A DNA stretch of 64,000 nt from Danxiaibacter flavus (GCF_041060425.1 NZ_JAULBC010000003.1:248001-312000), one strand, 5' to 3'; shown: positions 1-9,572, numbered from the stretch's first letter. Numbers and translations are program-made. The notes: a model not told the origin generated them from the sequence alone.

Positions 1-165
1 CCTTATTATTGGGCAAACATGGTATTGATGGGAGACACTGAACCATTGAAGCTTACCGGCAAGCAAAAAAACAATTTCTGGCCCCTTGAATTAGCAATCG
101 GCGTCTTTGCCCTTGTCGGACTAATAATAATCGTTCTACGACGCAACAGAAAAATCGCGTTATAA
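1..165 (+). CDS. CHAT-domain protein, C-terminal fragment
   Basis: Frame 1 is open from the first base to TAA at 163-165, giving the last 54 residues of a protein that starts outside the window. The opening residues PYYWANMVLMGD match the C-terminal signature of CHAT (caspase-like, TPR-associated) domains, which end in a YWA-x-FVLxGD-type strand. A hydrophobic segment of about 18 residues (LELAIGVFALVGLIIIVL) and a basic tail RRNRK follow, so the protein ends in a membrane anchor with a probably cytoplasmic tail. The catalytic His and Cys would lie outside the window and cannot be checked. No link to the T6SS genes downstream is evident. Confidence 0.6.
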   Translation, partial: PYYWANMVLMGDTEPLKLTGKQKNNFWPLELAIGVFALVGLIIIVLRRNRKIAL

Positions 166-493
166 CATCTACTTCAAACAGCTATTATATTCCACCTTAG
201 ATCAATTCCATTATCAACAACATACGGAACAATCCCCCTAATGAGCCTTCTCAAAAATTATTAATTCTGACAGGTAACAATAAAAACACGTGATTGATAT
301 ATTGTCGTATAGCACAAACCTTTGGATAAGTTATTGGCGTTGGTTTTAAAAAAAGTTAGCCTGGAAAAATATCGCTGCTGCACTAGTTCACATCGTACAC
401 CGTACATCGTACATCGTACATTATCGTGAACAAGCACTTGATCAAAGCCAAATTAAAATCGCTTCTTTTATTAACTTTTAAAAAACAAAAATC
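166..493. other. Spacer before the T6SS genes with a 7-bp array
   Basis: This 328-bp A/T-rich spacer has no convincing reading frame. Positions 390-424 hold five degenerate heptads (ACATCGT, ACACCGT, ACATCGT twice, then ACATTAT), about 70 bp before the tssD start. I saw no clear Bacteroidota -33/-7 promoter, although the tssD promoter is expected here. Confidence 0.6.
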
Positions 494-886
494 ATGTCAT
501 TTAATGCAAAACTTAAATTCGGCGGAAAAGATGGAATCGATGTGCTTTCCTGCGATTATGCATTGCGTCGCGATGTAGATGCGAAGGGAAGACCTGCATC
601 AGGCGTTTATGGAGGAACCATCAATTTGAGTATTGAATCTACAGACGACACTTCTATAGTGGAATCTATGGTGAATCAATACAAACCGGTGGATGGAACC
701 ATTACTTTTAAAAAGAGTGAAGAGGATGCCAAGATGAAGGAACTAACGTGGGAAAAAGGTTACGTTATTGCGTTCCAGGAAAGCATTGATGTAAAAGGCT
801 CTAAACCTATGCAGATCGACTTCACCATTTCCGCACAGAAGATCAAGATCGGTAATGCCGAACACAAAAATGAATGGCCTGCTTAA
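494..886 (+). CDS. tssD: T6SS tube protein TssD (Hcp-like)
   Basis: This 130-residue protein matches the short Hcp/TssD tube subunits of Bacteroidota T6SSiii in length and pattern. It begins MSFNAKLKFGG, has an all-beta alternating pattern, and carries a C-terminal half ITFKKSEEDAKMKELTWEKGY followed by paired strands. Hcp hexamers stack into the inner tube pushed out by sheath contraction and can carry effectors. vgrG follows after 176 bp. That spacer has a small hairpin (TTGGCC/GGCCAA, 905-923) without a T-tract, so it could trim or attenuate rather than terminate. Identification rests on family resemblance and on the VgrG and sheath genes nearby. Confidence 0.85.
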   Translation: MSFNAKLKFGGKDGIDVLSCDYALRRDVDAKGRPASGVYGGTINLSIESTDDTSIVESMVNQYKPVDGTITFKKSEEDAKMKELTWEKGYVIAFQESIDVKGSKPMQIDFTISAQKIKIGNAEHKNEWPA

Positions 887-1062
887 AGCAGCTATGTAAC
901 GGTGTTGGCCTTATGCAGGCCAATCTGGTTGCTTCAACAAAGATTCACGATTAATCCCGCCGGATATTTCCTTGCCTGTTTACAGCAGTAGCATATGAGG
1001 ATCTGTTACCTGTACAGGCAATGAATAGCTGGTTATTGCCTTCAAGTTAGTAATTGTTTTTT

Positions 1063-2898
1063 ATGCAAAACCAGGTTGTTGCTGATATTGAAATAGAAGA
1101 TCAGAAGATAGCATATTATAGTGCTGTTGTTATACGCCAGAGCTTTAATGCTCATCATGAATTTGCAATTCGCATAAAGTATGATGTGCTGGAAAAGATC
1201 GGCTCTTTCAGTTTAAGCAACGCCCAAAAACTTATTGGCAAGTCTGCGGTTATCAAACTAAAGCAGGCGGACAGCCTCGATATTGCTTATGAATTCAGAG
1301 GCCTGATCTGTGAGATCAACATGGAGCAATCAGATAACTTTACGAGTGATTTTGTGCTAAAGGGTTTCAGCCCCACCATACTGATGGAAACGGGCCCTAA
1401 CCTAGCTTCTTTCTATAAAAAGAACCTTAAGCAGATTGTGCAGAAGTTAACACAACCTGCCTCACAAAATTGTAGCGTAAAGATCAATCCTTCGCATTCG
1501 GCCACACTCAATTACATTAGCCAGTACAGGGAAAGCACATTTAACTTTCTCAACAGGCTTTCATCAGATTTCAGCGAATGGTTTTACTATGATGGAAAAG
1601 ACCTGTTCTTTGGCAGGCCTTCCTCCTCTCCTAACATTGACATCACATACGGAGAAGATGTGCATAGCATGCAAATAAAGCTTCAGTTGCTTCCGCTGGC
1701 ATTTAACAGTTATGCTTATTTATCGAAGGACGATAGTTTTATTAGTAGCGATGCACCTTCTTCTGTAAGTGGATTGGATCAGTATGCAAACCATGCATTA
1801 CAGGAATCCAACAAGATCTTTGCAGAACCAGTCTCTTTTCCCATTAAGCAACGTGTAGAGAGTAAAAGCGACCTTGATGGTTTTGTAAAGAAGCAGAAAG
1901 CAGCAATGGCTGCAGATCTTGAAATACTAAGCGGCTCGGGTGATAACCCCGCGCTTTGCATTGGCGCAATAGCCAATCTGAAAATATCCGCATTGGACAA
2001 CACCACGGTGAACAAAGATGATGGCGGTAAATTTCTTATCACAGCCATCGAACATCATATCACCGAAAACGGAAAATACTATAACAATTTTGAAGGTATT
2101 CCTTCCGGTATGGAAATAATACCCGTTAAGAATATTCAACCTGTCAATGCAGAGCCACAAATAGCTACTGTTAAGGACAATAAAGATCCGGATAACATGG
2201 GCCGTGTGCGTGTGCAGATGCTATGGCAACAACCCATCAACGAAATGACGGATTGGGTACGTGTAATGACACCTGATGCAGGCGGCGGTAAAGGCGGGGC
2301 TAAAAACCGCGGCCTTGTTGTAATTCCTGAGCCAGGCGACCAGGTTGTTGTTTGCTTCCGCTACAACGATCCTAACCGGCCATTTGTAATGGGCAGTATG
2401 TTTCATGGAAAGACAGGTGGTGGTGGCGGACAGGGGAATAACAGCAAAAGTTTAAATAGCAAAAGTGGACATACTTTATCTTTTGACGACGGCAAAGGGA
2501 TTTCAATCATCGATAAAACTACCAATAACAAAATTGAGATAGATGGTACAAATACCATCACCATAACGGCGGCGCAGAAAATTGAATTCACAAATGGCAA
2601 ATCTACCATTACAATGGATGGCGATACCATCACTATTTCTGCTGCACATATTGATTTGGGAGGCTCTGATGATGTCTCTGTACATAGTGGTGATAACGGT
2701 ATGTCTGCAGCAAAAGGCGGCGATGTGTCGTTAAGTGGCAAAAAGACAACTGTATCCGGTTCTACTGAAGCCAATTTAACCGGCGCAAAGTCAACCGTTA
2801 ACGGCGACACCGAAGCCACTCTTAACGGCGGCGGCACCACAACAGTAAGCGCGGGCGGCAAAGTGGCTGTACAGGGTGCTATTGTCGCGCTTAACTGA
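1063..2898 (+). CDS. tssI: T6SS spike protein VgrG (TssI)
   Basis: VgrG forms the trimeric spike on the Hcp tube and carries PAAR/Rhs effectors. The N-terminal half is gp27-like. A gp5-type OB domain lies around residues 365-450, with GRVRVQMLW, DWVRVMTP and GLVVIPEPGDQVVV, followed by a Gly-rich stretch. The C-terminus is a repetitive Thr/Gly/Ser beta-prism (TITISA, STVNGDTEATLNG) ending AVQGAIVALN. I chose ATG 1063 (MQNQVVADIEIED). An in-frame TTG at 1054 would add only MFF and is less likely. No extra C-terminal enzymatic domain is visible, so this is a structural spike whose cargo is probably the PAAR-Rhs protein downstream. Confidence 0.9.
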   Translation: MQNQVVADIEIEDQKIAYYSAVVIRQSFNAHHEFAIRIKYDVLEKIGSFSLSNAQKLIGKSAVIKLKQADSLDIAYEFRGLICEINMEQSDNFTSDFVLKGFSPTILMETGPNLASFYKKNLKQIVQKLTQPASQNCSVKINPSHSATLNYISQYRESTFNFLNRLSSDFSEWFYYDGKDLFFGRPSSSPNIDITYGEDVHSMQIKLQLLPLAFNSYAYLSKDDSFISSDAPSSVSGLDQYANHALQESNKIFAEPVSFPIKQRVESKSDLDGFVKKQKAAMAADLEILSGSGDNPALCIGAIANLKISALDNTTVNKDDGGKFLITAIEHHITENGKYYNNFEGIPSGMEIIPVKNIQPVNAEPQIATVKDNKDPDNMGRVRVQMLWQQPINEMTDWVRVMTPDAGGGKGGAKNRGLVVIPEPGDQVVVCFRYNDPNRPFVMGSMFHGKTGGGGGQGNNSKSLNSKSGHTLSFDDGKGISIIDKTTNNKIEIDGTNTITITAAQKIEFTNGKSTITMDGDTITISAAHIDLGGSDDVSVHSGDNGMSAAKGGDVSLSGKKTTVSGSTEANLTGAKSTVNGDTEATLNGGGTTTVSAGGKVAVQGAIVALN

Positions 2899-2922
2899 TA
2901 TTCATTTCAAAAATATTTTCTC

Positions 2923-4290
2923 TTGAAACATAGCAATCCTATACAGCAAAGAATGGACCTATTCGTGGAAAAATGGGAGGCAGTTGCAGCGCAGACCGGA
3001 GTAAATATTATTCGCATCCACGCGCTGGAAAATGAAAAGGATATGGTTGATGCATTTTACAATTACCTGCTTGGTATCGACACCCCGAATCACGATATCC
3101 CGATTATTTTCGAGACTATTTTTCATGATGAACACCAATACACAACGGCATTGTTGGATGAATTGAAGGAGATGATCGACTTATGGAACAATGCCGACAG
3201 ATCGGAGCTTTCCATCGAAACAAAAAATCTTGACTGGTCACCAGATCTACAGTTAAAAGTCAACGGCAATCCAACTAAATTGTTTGTCGAAAATTTGAAC
3301 AGCCTTGCAACGCACCTTCAATTACCTAAGGGTATTTTTCTTGTTGTAATCTTAAAAGCATCCTTTGTTGAATCAAAAAGATTTTGTGGTTGGCTTGAAC
3401 ATGCAGTGGAAGCTGGTATGGATGATAAGTTTAAGATTATAATTGATGACTCTGTAGCTCACCCTTTCTATAATGATTTCGCAGATAAACATCCGGGCAG
3501 TGTAACCACACTCAAACCCGACCTGAATATGGATAAGGCAATGGAGCAGGTAGCTGCAATGGGCAATCCGAATGACGCGGCTGTGCAATACCGCCAGGCT
3601 TTTTTAAGGATGACACAAGGCATTGAGCAACGAAATGAAAAAGAAACAAAGAAATATGCAGCAATATGTATTGAGATTGCTGAGAAAAATTTAGAAAAGA
3701 ACGTTTATTGGATTGGACAGGTTATAGCTGTATACGCAGCCCTGGCAAACGACCAGGTTGGTTATAAGAATTTTAAGAAAGCAATTGAGTTTGCAACCAG
3801 CGGAGTTGAGGTGGCTGAGCGGGCAAAGGAACTAATAACAGACGAATTTATTTACAGAAAGTTTTACGCTCAGGCAATTATGATGCGTGCGTCGCTGTAT
3901 GCTGCGAATAAAAGCTGGCAAAAGGCAATTGATGATTTCGACATTGCATGCGAACACTATTTCTACACAAATGATGTTATCCTGGCAATGGAAGCTTGTC
4001 GCATGACAGGCTATTGTCACAAAAAGAGCGGCAACAACGATGCAGCATGTAAAGCACTAACAGATGCCTTAACATTTGTTCAAGACATGCCAAAAGACAT
4101 CATCAGATACACCACATTCCCCGGAATTATTGAGTTGCTTTTACAGATAAACAACCAGAAATACATAACAAACGACGAGGTGCATGAGACGGCGCGATCA
4201 GTTTATGGAAACGATTGGCTAAAGGAAATATTGAACTGGAAAAATCCGCACTACGAACAGGTAAGTGACCCAACGAAAGTAATGATATGA
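2923..4290 (+). CDS. Helical-repeat protein, putative effector adaptor
   Basis: This protein of up to 455 residues lies between vgrG (25-bp gap) and the PAAR-Rhs toxin. The first 200 residues are acidic and contain NHDIPIIFETIFHDEHQYTT. Residues from about 215 onward are helical, with TPR-like alternation (AVQYRQAFLRMTQG, ASLYAANKSWQKAIDDFDIACEHYF, DAACKALTDALTF). I do not recognise the family. The position between spike and effector suggests an adaptor or chaperone loading the Rhs protein onto VgrG, by analogy with DUF4123- or DUF1795-type adaptors, to which I see no direct similarity. The longest frame begins at TTG 2923; an in-frame ATG at 2953 (MDLFVEKWE) is a plausible alternative start. 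Confidence 0.6.
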   Translation: MKHSNPIQQRMDLFVEKWEAVAAQTGVNIIRIHALENEKDMVDAFYNYLLGIDTPNHDIPIIFETIFHDEHQYTTALLDELKEMIDLWNNADRSELSIETKNLDWSPDLQLKVNGNPTKLFVENLNSLATHLQLPKGIFLVVILKASFVESKRFCGWLEHAVEAGMDDKFKIIIDDSVAHPFYNDFADKHPGSVTTLKPDLNMDKAMEQVAAMGNPNDAAVQYRQAFLRMTQGIEQRNEKETKKYAAICIEIAEKNLEKNVYWIGQVIAVYAALANDQVGYKNFKKAIEFATSGVEVAERAKELITDEFIYRKFYAQAIMMRASLYAANKSWQKAIDDFDIACEHYFYTNDVILAMEACRMTGYCHKKSGNNDAACKALTDALTFVQDMPKDIIRYTTFPGIIELLLQINNQKYITNDEVHETARSVYGNDWLKEILNWKNPHYEQVSDPTKVMI

Positions 4291-4332
4291 GCTAATAGCT
4301 CTAAGCTATCAGCTTTTAGCTATTAGCATTAG
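4291..4332. repeat. 7-bp array (GCTNNNA) with a 10-bp inverted repeat
   Basis: Six heptads, each beginning GCT (GCTAATA, GCTCTAA, GCTATCA, GCTTTTA, GCTATTA, GCATTAG), start immediately after the TGA of the preceding gene. The outer units also form a perfect inverted repeat, GCTAATAGCT (4291-4300) with AGCTATTAGC (4318-4327). No T-run follows, so it is not a classical terminator. Confidence 0.75.
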
Positions 4333-4388
4333 GAATTTCCATCAAAAAAAAGAATGTCTATCTATAAAGATCCATACTGGAAATAGCC

Positions 4389-7300
4389 ATGGATAAAGTA
4401 AATGAAAACAGGAAAATAGCTATGGCTGCAGAGCGTTCTGCAAAGCAGGCACAGAAGGCATCTGAGCACGCGGAGAAAAGCACGGCTGACAAGGCCATTC
4501 ACGCTGCGAATACTGCATTGGCTGTTTACGGTGATGTTATGGGCGCTTATGGAAAGGTAATGGGTGCCACCGGAGCGCTAGCAGAAAAAGCAGTTGTCGC
4601 AGTTTTTTCCAAGCTGAAATTCATGCAAGGGTTAGCCTGTTTACCTGCATCTTCTCAAATGGATCCTGTGATGGGCATTGATGTTCATTTTGTAATGATC
4701 CCTCCCTCCCCATCGCCTGTTCCCATGCCTCATCCTTATATCGCGATGATCTTCGATCCGAAGGATTGGATCGCTTGCGCTGTCATGACTGCAAAAGCAA
4801 TGGTGCCTCCTCCTCCACCCAACAGTGAAGGATTACAGTTGGCTTCTGCTGTTGGCAATATGGCGTTTAGCATGGTAATGGGAAAACTTGGATTAGGCGC
4901 ATCAGTAAAGCTAGGCGCCGTTACACCGAGAACAATAAGTGGTGTAAAAAATAAAACCATTCCTCACTTTCCAATGGGTGCAAGTTTTGCGCCAGTACCT
5001 GTTTTGAAGAACTCGGGCCATGCGCAGTTCGGAAGCTTATTTCTCCTTGCTGATGGAGAACCATTCACTGGCATGATGCATTTAAATAATGATTGCTGGG
5101 ATGTTGGCATTATGCAGCTTATGCGGAAGAAAGCTTCACCTGAAGCGCAGCATTTGTTTATGCCTACCGGTTTTGTAATGGCTATCCCATCCCATAACGT
5201 AATTGTAAATCCTGTTCCCACACCTATAAATCCAATTGCGGCACTTACAAAGTTGCTCAATTTTGGCATTGCCAAACTCTTACACAAATTAATTAATAAA
5301 CTGCCTGGTGGTCGTCTCAGCAATGCGTTACACAAAGCAGTTTGTCACGTAACCGGTCATCCGGTTGATGTGGTTAGTGGAATGCTTTTCACCGATGAAG
5401 AAGATTTTTCATTGCCGGGAGTTATTCCTCTTTCATGGGAACGTACATGGTACAGTGACAGCATATACAAGGGTCCGTTAGGCCATGGCTGGTATCACAA
5501 CTATGACGTGGCTTTTGCAATAGACGAAAAAACAAACCAGGCTGCATACCGTATGAATGATGGCAGGATGGTTGGCTTTGAATTGCCTCAGCCAGGCAAG
5601 TTCAGCTATGACCGGAAAGAAAAACTGTTCCTTCATTGCCATCCGGAACTCAATTACTATTACATCACAGATAGTGATGGACTTAACTACCATTTTACAG
5701 ATCAGGTATATAAATATGAAGATGGCAACAGACCTTACCGCCTGCTGAAAAGCATTTCAAACAACAACGGTTATTCTATTCAATTCAAATATAGCACGCA
5801 CGGATATCTTGAAAAAATAACAGACAGCGCTAACCGCATACTTCTTGTTACGAATGACGAAGACGGTCGCATAATGGACATCATTGCTCCACATCCCACT
5901 GATGCCGGCCAAACCTTTGTAATAGCGCATTATGATTACGATGAGCGAGGCAATATGATCTGTCATACCGATGCGTTAGGTCAGCAAATGAAGTTCGAAT
6001 ATGAGCATCATTTGTTGGTGAAGGAAACCTGGCGCGATGGCATGCAATGGTATTTTGAATTTGAAGGAATAGAGAATGGCGCAAGATGCATACATACATG
6101 GGGAGATGGCAACATTTACAATCACAAACTTACGTACTTAGAAGGATGCACGCTTGTAGAGAATAGCCTGGGACATGTAACAAGTTACTATCACCAAAAC
6201 GGTCTTCTATACAATAAAGTTGATGCCAATGGCGCCGAATGGGGCTACCGATATAACCGCTTTAACGAGTTGGAGTGGGAAACAGACCCTTTGGGCAATC
6301 AGCAAAATTATTCACATGATGACTGGGGGAATGTTATTTCAAGTACTGATCCCGCAGGCGGTTTTGAGAGCACAGAATATTATAATCCGTGGTATCCTTT
6401 GCTACCAACAGCAGCGATGGATGCAGCGGGTGGTAAATGGAAGTGGGAGTATGACCGGCAGGGAAATTTGATAACAAAAATAAATCCTCTCGGCGCTAAG
6501 ACAGTTTATGAATATCAAGATGGGCTTCTAGAAAAAACAATAAACGCTGCAGGTGCAACGACAAAATTTGTATATGATAGAGAACAGAATTTAGTTTCAA
6601 TACAAACAGATGATGGCGCTGTAACGAGTTATGACTATGACACGCTTGGAAACTGCTTGGCAGTCATCAATCCTAACAACGCAAAACAGAAGCGTTTTTT
6701 TGATTTGAACGGAAGGATAGAAAAAGTAATCGACTTTGATGGCAATGTCATCAATCTCGAATATGATGGAATCGCCAATATAATAAGCTATCGAGATAAC
6801 CATAAAAAAATTGATTACACCTACAGAGGATTATGGAAGTTAACGAGCTGTCGGGAAGCAGGTGCCACGATAATTTTCAAATATGACACAGAAGAGCAAT
6901 TAACAAAAGTTATTAACGAGCATGGATTATCGTACCAGTTCGTTCTGGATTCCGCTGGAAATGTGATTGAGGAAATTGGATTCGATCAAATAACACGCAA
7001 GTATGAACGAAATTCTGCAGGTTGGGTTACTCGTCTATTAAAACCGGGCAATAGGGAGACCATATATGATTATGATGGTTGCGGACGTGTTACAAAAGTG
7101 TCGTACAGCGATACCAAGCAAGAGACCTACAAATACCGGCAGGATGGAGAATTGATGCAGGCGATTAACGAGTCCGCTGTTGTTCAATTTGAAAGAAACC
7201 TATTAGGCGATATTATTAAAGAAACGGTCAACAATGAATGGATAAAAAACGATTATGACCTGTTGCAAAATCGAATTAAAATAACTAGTAGTCTTGGCGC

Positions 7301-8762
7301 CAACATATCCCATACATACAACAAGATTGGTAATGTTTTACGAATGGAAGCAAACGGTTGGCAAGCCGGGTTTCGCTATGACAACCTTGGTTTAGAAATC
7401 GAACGTTTTTTGCCAGGCAATATCACTAACATCTGGCAAAGAGATGGTATCGGTAGGCCAGTTGAGCAAACTGTGGGGCATACAGCAGCCAATGTATTCA
7501 ATACGAAAAAGAAGAAACAATACCATTGGGATGTTAATGACAGGTTGAAAAAAATTAAGGACGAAAAAGGCATCACAAAATTTGAACATGATCAATGGAG
7601 CAATCTTGCAAAAACTATCTTTTCGGACGGTGAAGAGCAGTTTCGCAACCCGGACGCCGTTGGTAACCTTTATAAAACGAAGGAAAGAAAAGATCGCGTA
7701 TATTCCAAGGGTGGTCAGTTAAAAAAAGCAAATGGTTGGGAATACAATTATGATATCGAAGGGAATTTAGTAGAAAAGAAACACGTAGGTGGCGATGTTT
7801 GGAAATATGAATGGAACGACGCGGGCGTACTAACCTGTGTAACAAGACCAGATAAGGAAACTGTAACCTTTGAATACGACACGCTTGGCAGAAGATTAAG
7901 CAAAAAATATAAAAATACAATTACTAAATTTGTTTGGGACGGCAATGTACCACTGCATGAATACAAGGAACATGCGATAACCGGAGAAAAGTTAAGTGAA
8001 ATATGTATTGGTGAAAACGGTATTGTTACGTGGATCTTTGATGCAGATACCTTTACTCCAGCAGGCAAAATAAAGGGTAACAAACAATATTCCATAATTA
8101 CTGACCACCTCGGCACACCGAGCCAGATGTTCAACGAAGATGGCTCTTTGTTTTGGGAATGCGAGCTAGATAGCTATGGTAAATTGCGGATGGAAAAGGG
8201 GCAATTGGGAAGTTGTAGTTTTAGATATCAGGGCCAATATGAAGATGTAGAAACAGGTTTATATTATAATAGGTTCAGATATTATTCGCCTGACGAAGGT
8301 ATATATATTAGTCAAGATCCCATAACTATCGAAGGGGGGAATGCCTTCTACGCTTACGTCGATGATCCCAATCTTAATGTAGATTTATTTGGATTAGCCG
8401 CGTACCATAAAAAAAATGGGCAATTTGGTAAAAAAAGAGGGCGCCCAAGAAAGCCTAGTGCGCATGGGAATGCTCACTCTTCTAAAGCTAAAAATTATCT
8501 TTATGCAAAATTTGATAAAAACGGAAAATTCCTTAAGTGGGGAAAAACAAAAGATCTTAACGGAAGGTATACGTCCAACAACCTGGCAGGTGGTAAATTA
8601 GTTCCTGTGGCTTCCGGAAATATAAAAAGTATAAAGAAAGTAGAACGAGAGCTTACTGAAAAAAGACCGGGACCAGATAATAAAGAACCATGGGCAGGCG
8701 CTCAAGCAGGACAACCGCTTAGCCCAGCTGCGCAATCAGCAGCAGACAAGGCAATTTTTTAA
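4389..8762 (+). CDS. PAAR-like/Rhs polymorphic toxin with GIY-YIG-like nuclease tip
   Basis: This 1457-residue T6SS effector has a helical N-terminus (residues 1-75) and a PAAR-like region rich in Pro, Gly and Met (about 78-300; PPSPSPVPMPHPY). A DUF6531-type entry follows at about 319 (CHVTGHPVDVVSG), then a long series of YD/Rhs repeats. The core ends with DDPNLNVDLFGLA near 1325-1337, the usual DPxxxxDxxGL boundary of Rhs shells. The variable tip of about 120 residues has YLY (1370-1372), KWGKT (1383-1387), RY (1393-1394), VERE (1418-1421) and DNKEPW, matching the order of GIY, YIG, Arg, Glu and Asn positions of GIY-YIG (URI) nucleases. A nucleic-acid-cleaving toxin is inferred. A candidate immunity gene follows 12 bp later. 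Confidence 0.85.
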   Translation: MDKVNENRKIAMAAERSAKQAQKASEHAEKSTADKAIHAANTALAVYGDVMGAYGKVMGATGALAEKAVVAVFSKLKFMQGLACLPASSQMDPVMGIDVHFVMIPPSPSPVPMPHPYIAMIFDPKDWIACAVMTAKAMVPPPPPNSEGLQLASAVGNMAFSMVMGKLGLGASVKLGAVTPRTISGVKNKTIPHFPMGASFAPVPVLKNSGHAQFGSLFLLADGEPFTGMMHLNNDCWDVGIMQLMRKKASPEAQHLFMPTGFVMAIPSHNVIVNPVPTPINPIAALTKLLNFGIAKLLHKLINKLPGGRLSNALHKAVCHVTGHPVDVVSGMLFTDEEDFSLPGVIPLSWERTWYSDSIYKGPLGHGWYHNYDVAFAIDEKTNQAAYRMNDGRMVGFELPQPGKFSYDRKEKLFLHCHPELNYYYITDSDGLNYHFTDQVYKYEDGNRPYRLLKSISNNNGYSIQFKYSTHGYLEKITDSANRILLVTNDEDGRIMDIIAPHPTDAGQTFVIAHYDYDERGNMICHTDALGQQMKFEYEHHLLVKETWRDGMQWYFEFEGIENGARCIHTWGDGNIYNHKLTYLEGCTLVENSLGHVTSYYHQNGLLYNKVDANGAEWGYRYNRFNELEWETDPLGNQQNYSHDDWGNVISSTDPAGGFESTEYYNPWYPLLPTAAMDAAGGKWKWEYDRQGNLITKINPLGAKTVYEYQDGLLEKTINAAGATTKFVYDREQNLVSIQTDDGAVTSYDYDTLGNCLAVINPNNAKQKRFFDLNGRIEKVIDFDGNVINLEYDGIANIISYRDNHKKIDYTYRGLWKLTSCREAGATIIFKYDTEEQLTKVINEHGLSYQFVLDSAGNVIEEIGFDQITRKYERNSAGWVTRLLKPGNRETIYDYDGCGRVTKVSYSDTKQETYKYRQDGELMQAINESAVVQFERNLLGDIIKETVNNEWIKNDYDLLQNRIKITSSLGANISHTYNKIGNVLRMEANGWQAGFRYDNLGLEIERFLPGNITNIWQRDGIGRPVEQTVGHTAANVFNTKKKKQYHWDVNDRLKKIKDEKGITKFEHDQWSNLAKTIFSDGEEQFRNPDAVGNLYKTKERKDRVYSKGGQLKKANGWEYNYDIEGNLVEKKHVGGDVWKYEWNDAGVLTCVTRPDKETVTFEYDTLGRRLSKKYKNTITKFVWDGNVPLHEYKEHAITGEKLSEICIGENGIVTWIFDADTFTPAGKIKGNKQYSIITDHLGTPSQMFNEDGSLFWECELDSYGKLRMEKGQLGSCSFRYQGQYEDVETGLYYNRFRYYSPDEGIYISQDPITIEGGNAFYAYVDDPNLNVDLFGLAAYHKKNGQFGKKRGRPRKPSAHGNAHSSKAKNYLYAKFDKNGKFLKWGKTKDLNGRYTSNNLAGGKLVPVASGNIKSIKKVERELTEKRPGPDNKEPWAGAQAGQPLSPAAQSAADKAIF

Positions 8763-8774
8763 AAAAAACAGTTC

Positions 8775-9185
8775 ATGAATAAATTCACGATTTTCTTTAG
8801 TTCAGGCGGTGGCGATCAGTTAAAGATTGTTGATAGCTATTGGAAGAAAATTTCGCAAATTTTTGATAAGCTATCGAAAAAAGAATATTCTTCAGAAATT
8901 GAAAATTTTCATATTGCACTGAGGGTGGATGGAGAATTTATATCATTTGGAGATCCAGAAGGATGCTCTAATTTGAGATATTTAAAAACCAAAAAAACAA
9001 TAGCAAATACGATATCATTTGGAAAGAAAATATTGAAGAATGAAGGTATACTAAAGAAATTTATGGCAGAGAATCTGGTAAAAGCATTTGAACAAATGAC
9101 TGGTAAACTTCTTAGAGAAAAAATCAATATTGAAAAAGATGACTTAATGAATGATCTAAAAACTTTAATTGACAAAGAATTATAG
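8775..9185 (+). CDS. Candidate immunity protein for the Rhs toxin
   Basis: This 136-residue cytosolic protein has no signal peptide and is encoded 12 bp after the Rhs toxin in A/T-rich DNA that resembles the toxin tip rather than the Rhs core. It mixes beta segments (FHIALRVDGEFISFGDPEG) with a Lys-rich helical C-terminus (LLREKINIEKDDLMNDLKTLIDKEL). Position, size and base composition are those of a cognate immunity gene for a polymorphic toxin. I do not recognise a named Imm family. A cytosolic location fits a nuclease toxin. A weak hairpin (GAAGAA/TTCTTC, 9212-9226) followed by four T lies 26 bp downstream. Confidence 0.65.
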   Translation: MNKFTIFFSSGGGDQLKIVDSYWKKISQIFDKLSKKEYSSEIENFHIALRVDGEFISFGDPEGCSNLRYLKTKKTIANTISFGKKILKNEGILKKFMAENLVKAFEQMTGKLLREKINIEKDDLMNDLKTLIDKEL

Positions 9186-9249
9186 GTTTGCAAGATGCTT
9201 ATAAATCGCACGAAGAAGTTTTCTTCTTTTAACATTTAAACCCAATCCC

Positions 9250-9498
9250 ATGCTTCAAAAAGTTCGTTTTCACAACGTAAAAAAATCCCAGCGTGTCTTG
9301 CTTTCAAAGGATCTTCCCATTGCCCAGGGCTTTGGAAATAAGTATCGGGTTAAGGAAAACTCAAGGGGAGATATCAAGTCTGATGGCTTTGAAAATGGCC
9401 GTCTTAAAGTGCAGTTCTATTCTCATTTTAACGGATATGAAAACGTGGAGTTTAATGAGTTAAGTGCAGCGAATTATTTGCTGGTGGATATTTATTAA
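9250..9498 (+). CDS. Small hypothetical protein
   Basis: This 82-residue basic, probably beta-rich protein (FENGRLKVQFYSHFNGYENVEF) lies 64 bp after the immunity candidate on the same strand and before a strong terminator hairpin. I do not recognise the family. It has no signal peptide, membrane segment or enzymatic motif. It could be a second immunity gene, a displaced remnant of an earlier toxin/immunity pair, or a small Bacteroidota conserved protein. Moderate codon regularity and the downstream terminator support a real gene. Confidence 0.5.
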   Translation: MLQKVRFHNVKKSQRVLLSKDLPIAQGFGNKYRVKENSRGDIKSDGFENGRLKVQFYSHFNGYENVEFNELSAANYLLVDIY

Positions 9499-9507
9499 GA
9501 TCGGCGC

Positions 9508-9556
9508 CTCTGTGTATTTGTCCTACACTTTTAAAGTGTAGGACAAATACACAGAG
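9508..9556. terminator. 24-bp perfect palindrome, bidirectional terminator
   Basis: The arms 9508-9531 and 9533-9556 are perfectly complementary over 24 bp with only one unpaired central T. They lie between convergent genes ending at 9498 (+) and 9573 (-). The stem is A/T-rich and its outer parts read CTCTGTGTATTTG and the complement, resembling the CTCTGTG repeat class seen elsewhere. A bidirectional transcription terminator is the simplest reading. No long T-tract follows either arm. Confidence 0.7.
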
Positions 9557-9572
9557 AAAGCAGCCACAACAT

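Noticed and set aside
2403..2861. Minus-strand frame of 152 codons inside vgrG
   Set aside because: It is an antisense shadow of the repetitive beta-prism region; codon usage and conservation belong to the plus strand.
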